DNA of 64,000 bases from Symbiodinium natans (GCA_905221605.1 CAJNDS010001180.1:124001-188000); one strand, 5' to 3'; numbered from the stretch's first letter, positions 51,195 through 61,636 are shown. The notes: generated from the letters alone by a model not told the origin. A program made the numbers and translations.

Positions 51195-51434
51195 TTGCTT
51201 TTGTGGTTTGCATGCGAAGGGAGGAGGCTGGAGCGGAAGTCATGTCGTGGAGAGTCACAAGTAACTTCCCTCAGTGTCGCGTCAGACCTTTCAGACCTAC
51301 CAACCGATGCCTTGCCGGCCTTGTGCGAGTGTGAGAGTCGAAACCCGAAAACCCACAAAACACGACGGAAAGCCTGGGCCTGCCGGAAAGTTTACGGCGC
51401 AGCGGCAGGGCACTCTTATCCTGAAGTCTTCTAA
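51195..51434 (+). CDS. Weak candidate CDS
   Basis: Seventy-nine codons, including SQVTSLSVASDLSDLPTDAL, PALCECESRNPKTHKTRRKA and ACRKVYGAAAGHSYPEVF with TAA. Composition is protein-like, but an opposing frame of 86 codons also exists. Confidence 0.35.
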   Translation: MLLWFACEGRRLERKSCRGESQVTSLSVASDLSDLPTDALPALCECESRNPKTHKTRRKAWACRKVYGAAAGHSYPEVF

Positions 51435-51799
51435 TGCCCAGCCCTTGTAGCCCATCATCATCGGGGATGGCTATTCCTTCGTTCCCTACTAATGACTGGA
51501 AAGTTCTAAAAGTGCCAAGGATTAAGTCCAAGACCCTAAAACCTCATTCTTCCCACTCGCCCTTGCTACCATTTGGGCCACAGCCAGTCCGTCAACAGCG
51601 CACTTTTGGGGTTTGGGATTCAAAGTCTCACGTTCCGTTTTCATGTTTTTTCGCGTTTTAGACTTCAGGGTGAATGAACTCAGGGTCGGATCATGACCTA
51701 ACGTTCAATAGGTACTGTAGGTCGTGGGTCTTGAAGCTATTCCGAGGCTATTCCATAAAAGGGGTCGTTGGTTTGGGGCTAGGCTGCCTCCTTTCTTGC

Positions 51800-54248
51800 A
51801 TGGAGATGATACGCGTGGTTCGTGCGGCCACAGGTGCAGAACTGACTGCTCTCTCACAGGAGGATCTAAGACGCCTTGCCCTCGAAGACGGCCAAGCTGT
51901 GCGGGGTCTCATGCGGCACCTGCACCCGCTGTGCGGGAAGTCCAGGTTTTGTCAGAAGTTGCTCGACACGGACGGGTCCATCTTGTCCGAGGGGACAACC
52001 CTGGAGGCGCCTGTGGAGCTGCAGCTGGTGCTGCTGCCTTTTGCCGATGCCTCTGTGTCTGAGCTGGACGAGCTCGTCTCCGCGGTCGGGCACAATCGAG
52101 TGGATGCAGTAGAAAGCATTCTTCGTCGAAGCTCGTCTGCCAATGTGTAGGCATGGTTGAGGTTCTGTTTCGGCACGGAGGAATTCGGACTGAGCATTCA
52201 GTTCAAACTGAGCGTATCTTTCGACAAGAAGCCAAGGACCTCAGGACCCGGATCTTCTCTCCGCGACGGGGCGAACCCCTCTGTCTGTGGCTTGTTCTCT
52301 CGGGCACGCCGGCACGGTTCAGTTGCTGTTGGAAGCTGGCGCTGACAAAGACAAACCTGACGATCGGAAACTCCCGCCGTTATGTGTGGCTGCAGAAATG
52401 GGGCGCCCGCCTGTGGTCCGCCTGTTGCTGGAAGCAGGCGCTGACAAGGACAAACCTGACAATCAGCAACGCACTCCCCTCCGCATGGCTGCAATGAAAG
52501 GTCACTGGAGCATTGTCCGCTTGCTCTTGGAAGCGAGCGCTGACCAGGACAAACCCGACGATCAGCAACGCACTCCCCTCTACATGGCTGCAGCGAATGG
52601 TCAGTCGGATGTTGTCCTGTTGCTGCTGACAGCTTGTGCGCACAAGGACAAACCTGACAATCAGCGACGCACTCCCCTCTACATGGCTGCAGCGAATGGT
52701 CACTCGGACGTGGTGGACTTGCTGTCGAAAGCTGGTGCTGACAAGGACAAACCAGACGATCAGCAACGCACTCCCCTCTACATGGCTGCAATGAAAGGCC
52801 ACCGAGGCATTGTCCGCTTGCTTTTGGAAGGTGGCGCTGACAAGGACAAACCCGACGATCAGCAACGCACTCCCCTCTACATGGCTGCAGCGGATGGTCA
52901 CTCGGACGTGCTCCGCTGTTTGTTGCCAGCTGGCGCTGACAAAGACAAACCCGACGATCAGCAACGCACTCCCCTCTACATGGCTGCAATGAAAGGCTAC
53001 TCGGAGGTGGTCCGCTTGCTGTTGCGAGTTGGCGCGGAGAAGGACAAACCCGACAAGCAGCAACGCACTCCCCTCTATATGGCTACAACGGAAGGCCACT
53101 TAGACGTGGTCCGCTTTCTGTTGGAAGCTGGCGCTGACAAGGACAAGCCCGATGATCAGCACCGTACTCCTCTCGATGTAGCTGCAGCACAGAGGCTCTC
53201 GGGAATGGTTTGCCTGCTTCTGACAGCTGGCGCCTCCAAGGACATTCCCAAAGATCAGCAACACACTCTTCTTTGTCTGGCCGCGGAATATGGGCACTTT
53301 AGCGCAGTTCGCTTGCTTTTGGAAGCTGGCGCTTTCGAGGACAAACCAGATAATAATCAGCAAAATACTCCCCTGTGTATGGCCGCAGAGAATGGGCACT
53401 TGGGCATTGTCCGCTTGCTGCTGGAAGCTGGCACTCACAAGGACGAACCCGACAATAAGCAACGTACTCCCCTCTACATGGCTGCCACGAAAGGCTACTC
53501 GGAGGTTGTCCGCTTGCTGTTGAAAGCTGGTGCTGACCAGGACAAACCCGACGATCAGCAACGCACTCCCCTCTACATGGCTTCAGCGAATGGTCACTCG
53601 GACGTGGTCCGCTTGCTGCTGGAAGCTGGCACTCACAAGGACGAACCCGACGATAAGCAACGTACTCCCCTCTACATGGCTGCAACGAAAGGCTACTCGG
53701 AGGTTGTCCGCTTGCTGTTGGAAGCTTTCGCTGACCAGGACAAACCCGACGATCAGCAATGCACTCCCCTCCACATGGCTGCAGCGAATCTTCACTCGGA
53801 CGTTGTCCGGTTGCTGCTGGCCGCTTGTGCGCACAAGGACAAACCCGACGATCAGCAACGCACTCCCCTCTACATGGCTGCAATGAAAGGCCACCGGGGC
53901 ATTGTCCGCTTGCTTTTGGAAGGTGGCGCTGACAAGGACAAACCCGACGATCAGCAACGCACTCCCCTCTACATGGCTGCAGCGAATGGCCGCCCGGACG
54001 TTGTCCGGTTGCTGCTGGCAGCTTGTGCGCACAAGGACAAGCCGGACGATCAGCAACGCACTCCCCTCTACATGGCTGCATTGAAAGGCTACTCGGAGGT
54101 TGTCCGCTTGCTTTTGGAAGCTGGCGCTGACAAGGACAAGCCCGACGATCAGCAACGCACTCCTCTGTTGGCGGCGAGACTTGAGCGGCATTCAGATGTG
54201 GCCGCCTTGCTGCTTCAGCCGCAACAGACCCCATGCCGCTTGCAGTAA
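51800..54248 (+). CDS. Ankyrin-repeat protein with ubiquitin-like N-terminus
   Basis: Exon 1 (51800-52144) and exon 2 (52245-54248) join in phase 0 across a 100-bp GT-AG intron: ...RRSSSAN then DPDLLSATGRTPLSVACSLG. The total is about 782 residues. The N-terminal ~90 residues (MIRVVRAATGAELTALSQED ... GKSRFCQKLLDTDGSILSEG ... LQLVLLPF) resemble the beta-grasp, ubiquitin-like cap found on many dinoflagellate ankyrin proteins. Then come about 20 ankyrin repeats of 33 residues, each near DKPDDQQRTPLYMAAMKGH, then VVRLLLEAGA. Several repeats are almost identical at DNA level, so the array expanded or homogenised recently. Ankyrin arrays bind other proteins; the partner is unknown. No heptamer arrays occur within the gene. 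ATG 51806 is an equally possible start. Confidence 0.88.
52145..52244 (+). other. Intron of the ankyrin gene
   Basis: GTGTAGGC donor and GGACCTCAG acceptor. Without it the frame hits TAG at 52148-52150. With it, the first ankyrin repeat is complete. Confidence 0.7.
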
Positions 54249-54620
54249 AGGATCCACTCTTGGGCCAAGAGTCAGCCCCGCGAGCTGGACTTGATTCCTC
54301 TTTGATCCTACGACTTCAGTGCCAGCATGCGTGAGTCGTCACACGCTTTCTTGGGCTCTTACTCCCGACTCTCTCTAGGTGAAACAATACAGGCCCCCCG
54401 CCCCTCATTTTCTCGTAGGCTGCTGGTAGACTTACTTTAGAACCAAGATCTGAGGCTGTTGGTGAGCAAGCTTGGACACCAAGTGGCCGGACGGATCTTA
54501 AGATTGAACGCAGGCTTTCGGGCCACTTTGTTGGGTTGTTGCTGCTGCCTGGACGCTTAGACATGTGTAGAGCGTGTCGTTTGTCAAGCCACTTCCACTT
54601 GTAGTCACCATCAGGGTTAT

Positions 54621-54745
54621 GTGACCAGGTTCCGTGCGTTCAAGGCCAAAGCACCCCCAAGCAAACCCCGAAGGGTTTTAAGCACAACTCCGGATCAAAG
54701 GTCAACAGCTTCAAAGCCCAAGTCGAGGAGCACACCAGATCTCAA
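54621..54745 (+). CDS. Candidate basic exon
   Basis: FRAFKAKAPPSKPRRVLSTT, then PDQRSTASKPKSRSTPDLK: a Lys/Pro/Ser-rich tail-like peptide after a GTGACCAG junction. Probably disordered; family unknown. Confidence 0.4.
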
Positions 54746-55061
54746 GTGTGACGTTGCCGTTCGGGGTTGCAGGGAGGGAGTGTCTCCTTCACAGTGGCTT
54801 TGCGCCATTGTGCATGGGGCAATGGCCTACCAGGATAAGGGGCCTTGATAGGGCTCATTATGGGTTTTAATGCAAAATAGCCCATCCTGGTATAAGGGGT
54901 TGCCGAAAAGCGTCCCGCGATACAGCGCAACACAGGGCTCCCAGACACGGTCCTTTGCATTTTTCCCGGGACCATCGCCATCCTAAGAAGGTTCCTTAGC
55001 CAGCACATTTTGCGCATGCTGGGAGGGGTGCCTGTAAAGTGCTTTAAGAGTAAGTCCGTAG

Positions 55062-55147
55062 TATCTATATCCCCCTTGGGAATTATTATTATGTGTATAA
55101 TAAAAATATTATTTTTATTGAGGTTCTGAGGGGAGTATAATATAGGT
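55062..55147. mobile_element. Short AT-rich element with CCCC/GGGG inverted ends
   Basis: Starts TATATCCCCCTTGGGAA and ends GAGGGGAGTATAATATAG, an imperfect inverted pair around an ATTATTATT core. GGTTCTAAGGGGAGTATAGG near 19603 matches its right end, and GATATCCCCCTTGGGG near 16664 matches its left end. Confidence 0.55.
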
Positions 55148-55180
55148 ATGACCCGGAGACTCCCCAAAGATGTGAGTAAG

Positions 55181-55305
55181 CCGCGGCGGCGCACGCGAAG
55201 GACGTCTTCAACCGCAGCGACAACCTAGCCGAGCATTTCGAGTTCTTAGATCAGCAGCCGAAGATTTTCCCAGGCCCCGTGGGGGATGTAGCGCAGGGGG
55301 AGTAA
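55181..55305 (+). CDS. Terminal exon, unknown protein
   Basis: Acceptor GAGTAAG (AG 55179-55180). Reads AAAHAKDVFNRSDNLAEHFE, then FLDQQPKIFPGPVGDVAQGE and TAA. Strongly protein-like: a helical segment then a flexible tail. The preceding intron holds the short inverted-end element at 55062-55147. Family unknown. Confidence 0.62.
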
Positions 55306-55570
55306 AGGCTGACCAGTTCATGCGCCCTCATAATCCCGGCATTTATAAAGTACCACAGTTCAAATCAGATAAGTCAGATCAGTACCGATTAGTCGTACTT
55401 GCAAACGCCCTCAAGACACAAAATTCAATCTGCCTCTATAGGTTCAGACTTCGGAATGGTTTGGGGCTTTTGCTGGGTCGAAGTCTGCCATTTTCCCCTG
55501 GGCTGTGGGTCGCCATAAGAAAACCGTAGGGTCCTGTAGGAGAGCGAGTCGTCCAGTCACGCATGCCCAG

Positions 55571-55632
55571 GCACCTATGATGGCCCAGTGAGCGGACAGG
55601 TGGAGTTCCAGGACGCGCTGGCCCAATTGTAG
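55571..55632 (+). CDS. Terminal exon, short
   Basis: Acceptor CATGCCCAG (AG 55569-55570), frame TYDGPVSGQVEFQDALAQL then TAG. Nineteen residues plus a split codon. Protein-like; could be the end of a gene lying upstream. Confidence 0.48.
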
Positions 55633-55693
55633 TTCCACACTTGCAGACGCCCACGCGCCCACGCCCCACGCACAGAGAGAGAGGAAGGAATTG

Positions 55694-55799
55694 CTGTTGG
55701 TCAGTAGGGAATGGGGGAATAAGGTACCATATACAATCCCTTGAAGGGTATATAGGGGATATGTGGTACCTTATTCCCCCATTCCCTACTAACCAACAG
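55694..55799. mobile_element. Hairpin element with ~39-bp arms
   Basis: CTGTTGGTCAGTAGGGAATG, continuing to GGTACCATAT, pairs with ATATGTGGTACC continuing to CATTCCCTACTAACCAACAG. One or two mismatches, loop about 26 bp. No coding; probably a MITE-like or foldback element. Confidence 0.85.
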
Positions 55800-55899
55800 T
55801 AAGAGGAAAGAAACACAAGCACAGGCCCGCCTTCCACGAAGGCATGTATGCTCCCTTTGCTGAGATGCCTTTCGAATCGGACTGGGCTCCCGTGCCTCC

Positions 55900-55943
55900 A
55901 GGGTTTAGGGTTTAGGGTTTAGGGTTTAGGGTTTAGGGTTTAG
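55900..55943. repeat. Last telomeric array of the window, G strand (6 units)
   Basis: Six perfect units. No array follows in the remaining 8 kb. Confidence 0.97.
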
Positions 55944-57037
55944 TTCTACGGCCCCGCAAACCCGCTAAGCTTCAGTCCCATCTCCCACGACAGGATGTGT
56001 CATTTGCCTACCCCACGAGGCCAGAGCAGACCCTTGTGATGCATTCCGACTTAGCTTTCTTCTGGCTGGCTCTTAGGGCTTTAACTTCTTGGGTTTTTGT
56101 AGAAACTACAATAAGGAGCCTAAAAGTTAAGCTTTTTGGAGGGGTTCAGAAGTCAGCCAAGTTCCTTAGACTACTAGACAGTGTTTCGCACCACGTCTTT
56201 CAGGTACTTTCGGGGGGGCAATTGTTTTGATGTCAGTTGATTTCGGGTTTGCTCCGGGATAGATGTCGACCTCCTCGCGGACGAGCCGGAATAGCGCACT
56301 GAGCCTTGGGATAGATGGAGGGGCCTGGATAGAATTTCGTGTGCTGTTGCTGTCTGGGCTTACAGGGCAACAAGACAGCAACATAAGCACACTGTACATT
56401 CATTCACCTTTCTCTTTTGTTTGTTTCTTGACTTCGTCCGTGTAGCTGCGCCCCACTTGTACAGTTTTGCCCCAGTGGATAGTGTCCCTGTACGTGGTGG
56501 ATCCGCTTAGCCAACTCGCAGCCGGAGGCCAGAGGAGCTAAAACGATCGGGCGTCGACGAGGGATAGATCCTTTTCCCTAACCCTTGGGATAGTTATCTG
56601 TTCTCTTTACAACTCATAGCCGGAGGCCGGAGGATACTGAGGATAGGTGGCTGTCCAGGTGAATATTGGGATAGGTGTACAACACGCAGCCGGACGGCTA
56701 GTGGATACATCTTGAACGATAGGTTACCACCCCCTGGAGATAGCAACTTTGGGGATCCTTCCGATAGTTAACGTCGGGAGTGGCTTGGAATACTTGGCTA
56801 GCTACCTCGTGTTCCCCGTTGACAGGGATACTGTTACTTCTGGAGCAACTTAACACCTCACAACCGTAAATAACCAACTTCCTTGTCTACTTGGGTCTGA
56901 TCAACCGGAATAGTGGACACAGTTTTTCAGTTCTTCGACGCGCAAGTTTTCCTTGATTTGGACACTTCGCACAGGTTAAGAGCCTTGTAGTTTCTGTACC
57001 GACTGAGCCGAAGGCGAGGCGAGGATAGTTCAACGTC
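55944..57037. other. Leader of the gag-like element
   Basis: GGATAG words recur from 56262 onward, and CAGCCGGAGGCC-like words repeat at about 56518, 56606 and 56682. No LTR could be recognised by eye, and the left boundary of the element is unknown. Confidence 0.5.
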
Positions 57038-60000
57038 ATGACGGACATGTGGAACGACGAGCGGGCACGAGAGGGATATATGGATTTGGGTCGGGATAGA
57101 CATGTGGGGAGTGGATGCACCCCCGCAGGAATAGGGAACGGAATGTACGATGGGTGCGCTGGAGATGGAGATGGACTTGGGAAGAATGCGAGCGGGGACG
57201 ACAAAGCGTTTGACTTGTCAGGCATTGGGGATAGTCAGGAACGAGGAGGACCATGGGATCTGAGCCTTTCAGATGGAACGACTCCTAGGGCGGATGATGG
57301 GATATCAGGGCCTTCGAGTGTTTTTGGCGGGGTTGTCGAGGAAGATATGTTAGCCGGAGACGGCTGCCTGGAGGAATCGCATCATGGACGGAGCGACTTG
57401 GGATATGCTCGGAGATCGGATGATGTTGGGATAGCAAACAATGGAGTTGATAGATGGGATCCTTTTGGTCCTGATGGAGACGGCGGAGATCGGGATACTC
57501 TTGGGATAGGTGCGCGAGTTCATGGGGATAGTTGCGCCGATCGATGGGTGAAGGATCCTCAAGGTCTTGATGGACACGATGCGCGAGTTCATGGGGATAT
57601 TCGTAGAAGTGATGCGGCGGCGGAGCTGGGAGATATGCGAGATGAACGCGTTGAAAGGATCATGAGGGTGGGGATAGACTCGGAACAACATGGCCCAAAA
57701 ATCCCTGGAGAGCCCAGAGAGGTCTCGGGACGACCTGGCTCAAACTTCCCTCAAGAGTCCAGAGAGGTCTCGGGACGACCTGGCCCAAAATTCCCTCAAG
57801 AGCCCAGAGAGGTCTCGGGACGACCTGGCTCAAACTTCCCTCAAGAGACCAGAGAGGTCTCGGGACGACTTGACGGGCCGAAGAAGAAGGAGCAGACCAT
57901 CGCCAATGTGGACGAGTGGGGCAATGATCGAAGTGGTGGCGATGGGATAGGGCTGGGGAGTATGGGTGGCGCAAAGGGGATAGAGCTCGGAGCGAGGAAC
58001 GCAGGATTGAGCATTGGGTGGAATAGCATCGACCACAGCAGTGACGTGATGTTGGCATTTCTTGAGGGTCGAAGAGTGGAACAACGCCAGGGGACAGGGA
58101 ATAGGACGAAACATTCGGCCGGTCCAGAAGGTGGTGCAGTCGACGTTGGGATAGGGTTGGATAGACTGAATGGGAACGCGCCGCTAAATGGGAGAATAGG
58201 AGACATCAGCCAAGGATCTTCGGACATAGCAAGGTCACCAAAGATTGATGCTGGGACGAGGGCCAAGAAGATGGAATATACGATAAGTACCCCTCCCCCG
58301 CAACCCCCGAACGGGATATCACATGATGCCGCCGCAAGGGGAAATGGAATATCGGAATATGAAGGGTGTGAGGGCAGAGTTGATGCGATAGAAGGAGTGA
58401 CTATAGACATCAGGAACGCGACCACGGAGATGAATGACGAGATACGGGATGGGCTCAGGAGGCTCCACGATAGATTGGATGAGGTTGAAGAGAAGTCCAG
58501 AACCCAACGTGCCGAGATGATTGATGTCGAACGCAATGTGCAACGGCAATTGAATGATAGCATTCGGGATCTACGGAGCTGGATTAGAGAGGAGTTGACA
58601 AAGGCTGTGGAACCATTGGGCCGCGAGCGCGGAGAGGCGAGCGAAAGCGCCAATCATGTTGAGCGGGACGAGTTTAAAGAGATAGCGAAAAGCGTTGACA
58701 GGATGAGTTCTCGTGTGAGGTTTGTCGCGGGCGAACTCAAGCAAATGAAAGGGACGATGGATGTATCGATGTCGAAGAACATCGCGGAGCCTCTGCAACA
58801 GATTCGTGAGAGTATCAATGGGATGACGAGTGATATAGGCACCGTGAAGGGGAGAGTTGATGCCACGGAAAAGCTGATTGAGAAGATGGGCAAGGAATAT
58901 GCGGAAATCATGGACGAGAACAAGCAGCTGAGGGATAGATTACGCGTGGTAGAATACAGTAGTCGGGACCGCGGGAATATCGCGAGGAGCACTGATAGAA
59001 CTGACAACAATTGCGCTGACGATGGGGCGCGGAGCGCATGTGTCAGGATCGCTGGGAGGATTGATGGAATAGAGGCAAATGTCGCGGAGATGGCCAAGAT
59101 GCTTCGGCGTGTGCGGGATCAGCAGGCGAAGGACGCAAAAACATTCGTTGCATCCGTGAGGATCAAAGAGTTGGAAGTCATGGTTCAGGAGATGCGTGAA
59201 TCGATAGCGAAGATGCAAAACGAGAATGCGGCGGACAAGGGCGAATGGAGGGAGTATAAAACCCAAACGCAGAGAAGAAACGAACAGCTCGAGAACGAGA
59301 ACGCGCGGCTCAGGACCATGCAGGAGACGCAGGAGGGTCTCATCACGGAGCTCACTGAACGGATAGATGCGGCAACAAAACGGAACAACATCGAGGCGGA
59401 GATGAGCGCAATGCGGTATAGAGTAGCTGAAGTGGAAAAGACGTGCGAAGAGCAGCGTAGAATGCGTCAGGCACTACAGTGTGGAGACGGTCATGGTGGC
59501 GTTGATCCTGAGTTGAGGCGACGGGAGTATCTAGGGATAGTATACCAGTGCTTTGATATGATCCTTCCTAAGGAGCCCAATCCGGCGAATCTACACACGT
59601 GGCTTGGGGAAGTGGCCCGGGCGGTGAAAAGCGCGTACATTTACGACGGGGAGTACGGATACTCCACGATTCTGCGTGTTAGGGATATGAGTGAAAGCGA
59701 ATTGGATAGACCATTGAAGTATGCGGCGTTGGAAAACAAGCTATGGGAAGGGCTGCGGAATATGATCAAATCAACGAGTCTGGCCAGTAAAGTGCAGGGG
59801 GAGATGTTCAAGCGAACGGTTGGGCGAGAGACAATGTCGGCTATGAGGCTACTAAACATGGTGGTGAGATTTTACAGCGTTTCTCCCAATAGGGAGCAGG
59901 AGGTGTTGAACGAGGCCTTGTCTTGTACTGCGTGTGAGAAATACTCAGGTCAATGCGAGGTGGATAGTCTGGACGTTTTCATGGACAAATGGGATAGTGT

Positions 60001-60262
60001 GCGCGTGCGGGTTGAAGCGACGGGGCGAGGCACATGGTCCGATGAGCAACTGGGGGATATCCTGCATAGTAAGGTGCGGCACCTTTCGTTCTTGAACCAT
60101 GACATCGAGGCCTGGAGGAAGAGACCGGCAGAGGGTAAAACACACTCTTGGTTATATGATAGAATCAAGAAAAGAATAGAGGAGTGGAGGGCGGACCAAA
60201 ACTACCAGTACATGGAAGATTGGGCACAGCATCTCTCTGCCAGGGGCGGGCCGCAACCCTGA
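57038..60262 (+). CDS. Gag-like protein of a retroelement, 1074 residues
   Basis: One uninterrupted ATG frame. Residues 1-220 are Gly/Asp-rich and disordered. Residues ~222-282 hold four ~16-residue repeats (REVSGRPGSNFPQE type). Residues ~440-810 are a long predicted coiled coil (for example LRRLHDRLDEVEEKSRTQRA). Residues ~826-1074 form a compact helical region with LHTWLGEVARAVKSAYIYDG, LENKLWEGLRNMIKS and HSWLYDRIKKRIEEWRAD, resembling copia-type gag capsid regions from dinoflagellate genomes. No CCHC knuckle is present, only CTACEKYSGQC. Its role would be particle or RNP assembly. The frame stops at CCC-TGA, followed in +1 frame by another coding stretch. Frame integrity suggests recent activity. 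Confidence 0.7.
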   Translation: MTDMWNDERAREGYMDLGRDRHVGSGCTPAGIGNGMYDGCAGDGDGLGKNASGDDKAFDLSGIGDSQERGGPWDLSLSDGTTPRADDGISGPSSVFGGVVEEDMLAGDGCLEESHHGRSDLGYARRSDDVGIANNGVDRWDPFGPDGDGGDRDTLGIGARVHGDSCADRWVKDPQGLDGHDARVHGDIRRSDAAAELGDMRDERVERIMRVGIDSEQHGPKIPGEPREVSGRPGSNFPQESREVSGRPGPKFPQEPREVSGRPGSNFPQETREVSGRLDGPKKKEQTIANVDEWGNDRSGGDGIGLGSMGGAKGIELGARNAGLSIGWNSIDHSSDVMLAFLEGRRVEQRQGTGNRTKHSAGPEGGAVDVGIGLDRLNGNAPLNGRIGDISQGSSDIARSPKIDAGTRAKKMEYTISTPPPQPPNGISHDAAARGNGISEYEGCEGRVDAIEGVTIDIRNATTEMNDEIRDGLRRLHDRLDEVEEKSRTQRAEMIDVERNVQRQLNDSIRDLRSWIREELTKAVEPLGRERGEASESANHVERDEFKEIAKSVDRMSSRVRFVAGELKQMKGTMDVSMSKNIAEPLQQIRESINGMTSDIGTVKGRVDATEKLIEKMGKEYAEIMDENKQLRDRLRVVEYSSRDRGNIARSTDRTDNNCADDGARSACVRIAGRIDGIEANVAEMAKMLRRVRDQQAKDAKTFVASVRIKELEVMVQEMRESIAKMQNENAADKGEWREYKTQTQRRNEQLENENARLRTMQETQEGLITELTERIDAATKRNNIEAEMSAMRYRVAEVEKTCEEQRRMRQALQCGDGHGGVDPELRRREYLGIVYQCFDMILPKEPNPANLHTWLGEVARAVKSAYIYDGEYGYSTILRVRDMSESELDRPLKYAALENKLWEGLRNMIKSTSLASKVQGEMFKRTVGRETMSAMRLLNMVVRFYSVSPNREQEVLNEALSCTACEKYSGQCEVDSLDVFMDKWDSVRVRVEATGRGTWSDEQLGDILHSKVRHLSFLNHDIEAWRKRPAEGKTHSWLYDRIKKRIEEWRADQNYQYMEDWAQHLSARGGPQP

Positions 60263-60860
60263 GGCTACCCGGGAATATGCCGTGTCCGCTAGGAACATAG
60301 ACTACACAGATGTCAGAGAACGCTGCGCCGCGAACAGGGATAGGGAACGTTTTTACCCTAATCCAGAGGGCGACCTCATTGCAGCGCTCGTCCCGCCCAG
60401 AGATCAGCAAACAATTGATTCCACTGAGGACTTCGTCACGCAGCTCGCCCAACTCGAACGGGGGGTGTCTTGGGATAGGGATTCGAGCAGGGCTTCGCTG
60501 AGGAGTACGTCCAATGTTGCGGGGGGGTATCCCAAAACTCGGGATAGGGGTTCGAGCGGGATTTCGAGGAGGATTATATCCCATGCTGCGGATGAGTGTC
60601 GCAAAACTCCGAACCACAAGAGGGGTTATAACCAACATCGACGACAACTATCAGATCCCAGTCTCTGGAGACCAGTGAACAACGAGAGAGAAATCGTCGA
60701 CGGAATGAAGGCGCGAGCTGGATCAAGATTCACGCCCAGAATGTTCCGGGGAATGCAGGCGGACGTGGCGAACGGCGCATTGATGTTTGAGAACGGGGAG
60801 ACGCGGAAGCCCGGTCAGTACGCTTGGTGGTGGCTTGAAGCTCGCACGGGAATAGGATGA
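60261..60860 (+). CDS. Downstream frame of the gag-like element (+1 relative)
   Basis: About 199 codons open from before the gag stop. They read EATREYAVSARNIDYTDVRE, then NPEGDLIAALVPPRDQQTID, STEDFVTQLAQLERG, a Ser/Arg-rich middle, and ADVANGALMFENGETRKPGQ ending WWWLEARTGIG, TGA. There is no convenient ATG at its start, so it may be reached by +1 frameshifting at CCC-TGA. I see no protease, integrase or reverse-transcriptase motif; its function is unknown. Confidence 0.55.
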   Translation, partial: EATREYAVSARNIDYTDVRERCAANRDRERFYPNPEGDLIAALVPPRDQQTIDSTEDFVTQLAQLERGVSWDRDSSRASLRSTSNVAGGYPKTRDRGSSGISRRIISHAADECRKTPNHKRGYNQHRRQLSDPSLWRPVNNEREIVDGMKARAGSRFTPRMFRGMQADVANGALMFENGETRKPGQYAWWWLEARTGIG

Positions 60861-61077
60861 TTACAGACAAGGGATGCAACTGAGGCGTCGGGAACCTTCG
60901 ACGTCTCTGGGATGCCGGTGGATAGTTTCGGAATACATCTGGATGGCCGGAATAGTCAATTTACAGGCCTGGGACACATCTGGGAGAAGCCTAGACACTT
61001 CTGCGATAAGCCTGGATCGCCCGAAGATATGACCGGACGGACTCGAGGTACTCTGAGTCGTTTTGGCGATCGGACGG

Positions 61078-61206
61078 GATAGAGTGAAAGTGAAGCCTGA
61101 GCGGACGGGATAGATTCAGGTCTTGCTTATTGGGGGGTTAGCTCGATAGAGTGGAAGCGAAGCATGAGCGAACGGGATAGATTCAGGTCCTGCTTATTGG
61201 GGGGTT
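61078..61206. repeat. ~70-bp tandem duplication
   Basis: Two copies containing CGGGATAGATTCAGGTC and TTGCTTATTGGGGGGTT. Confidence 0.9.
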
Positions 61207-61636
61207 TGCCCGGGACACGGGGGGGAGATACATAGGATTCGAACAGATGAGATGCTCATGATGAAGATGATGACGCGTGTGTGGCAGTGGCGTGGAATGA
61301 GCGGTCTGGCGAATGCCCTACGAGCCTAATGTTTGCTTTGATTATCAGGGAGGTTGGCCCCGGACGCGGTTCTGCACATTGACACATCGGCAGGCACATT
61401 GTGATGTACACGTGCTCGGGTGGCCAAGGGAGATGGGGGCTTGGATAGTGAATGGCATATCGAAACGAGCGGACGGATGACAAGGACAAGATGGCGAAGA
61501 TAGAAGAGTGGCGATATCATCAAGTCTTGCTTGCAGGGGGATAGTGCGGGCTCCTCATGTACGATTTGTGGCGGAATTTGCATGTCGGGAGTATATGTGC
61601 AAGGAAAATGTGTGATTGCCATAGAGTCAAGATTTG

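Noticed and set aside
57350-59859. Several minus-strand frames opposite the gag-like gene
   Set aside because: Overlaid on a 1074-codon plus frame with domain structure; they are shadows.
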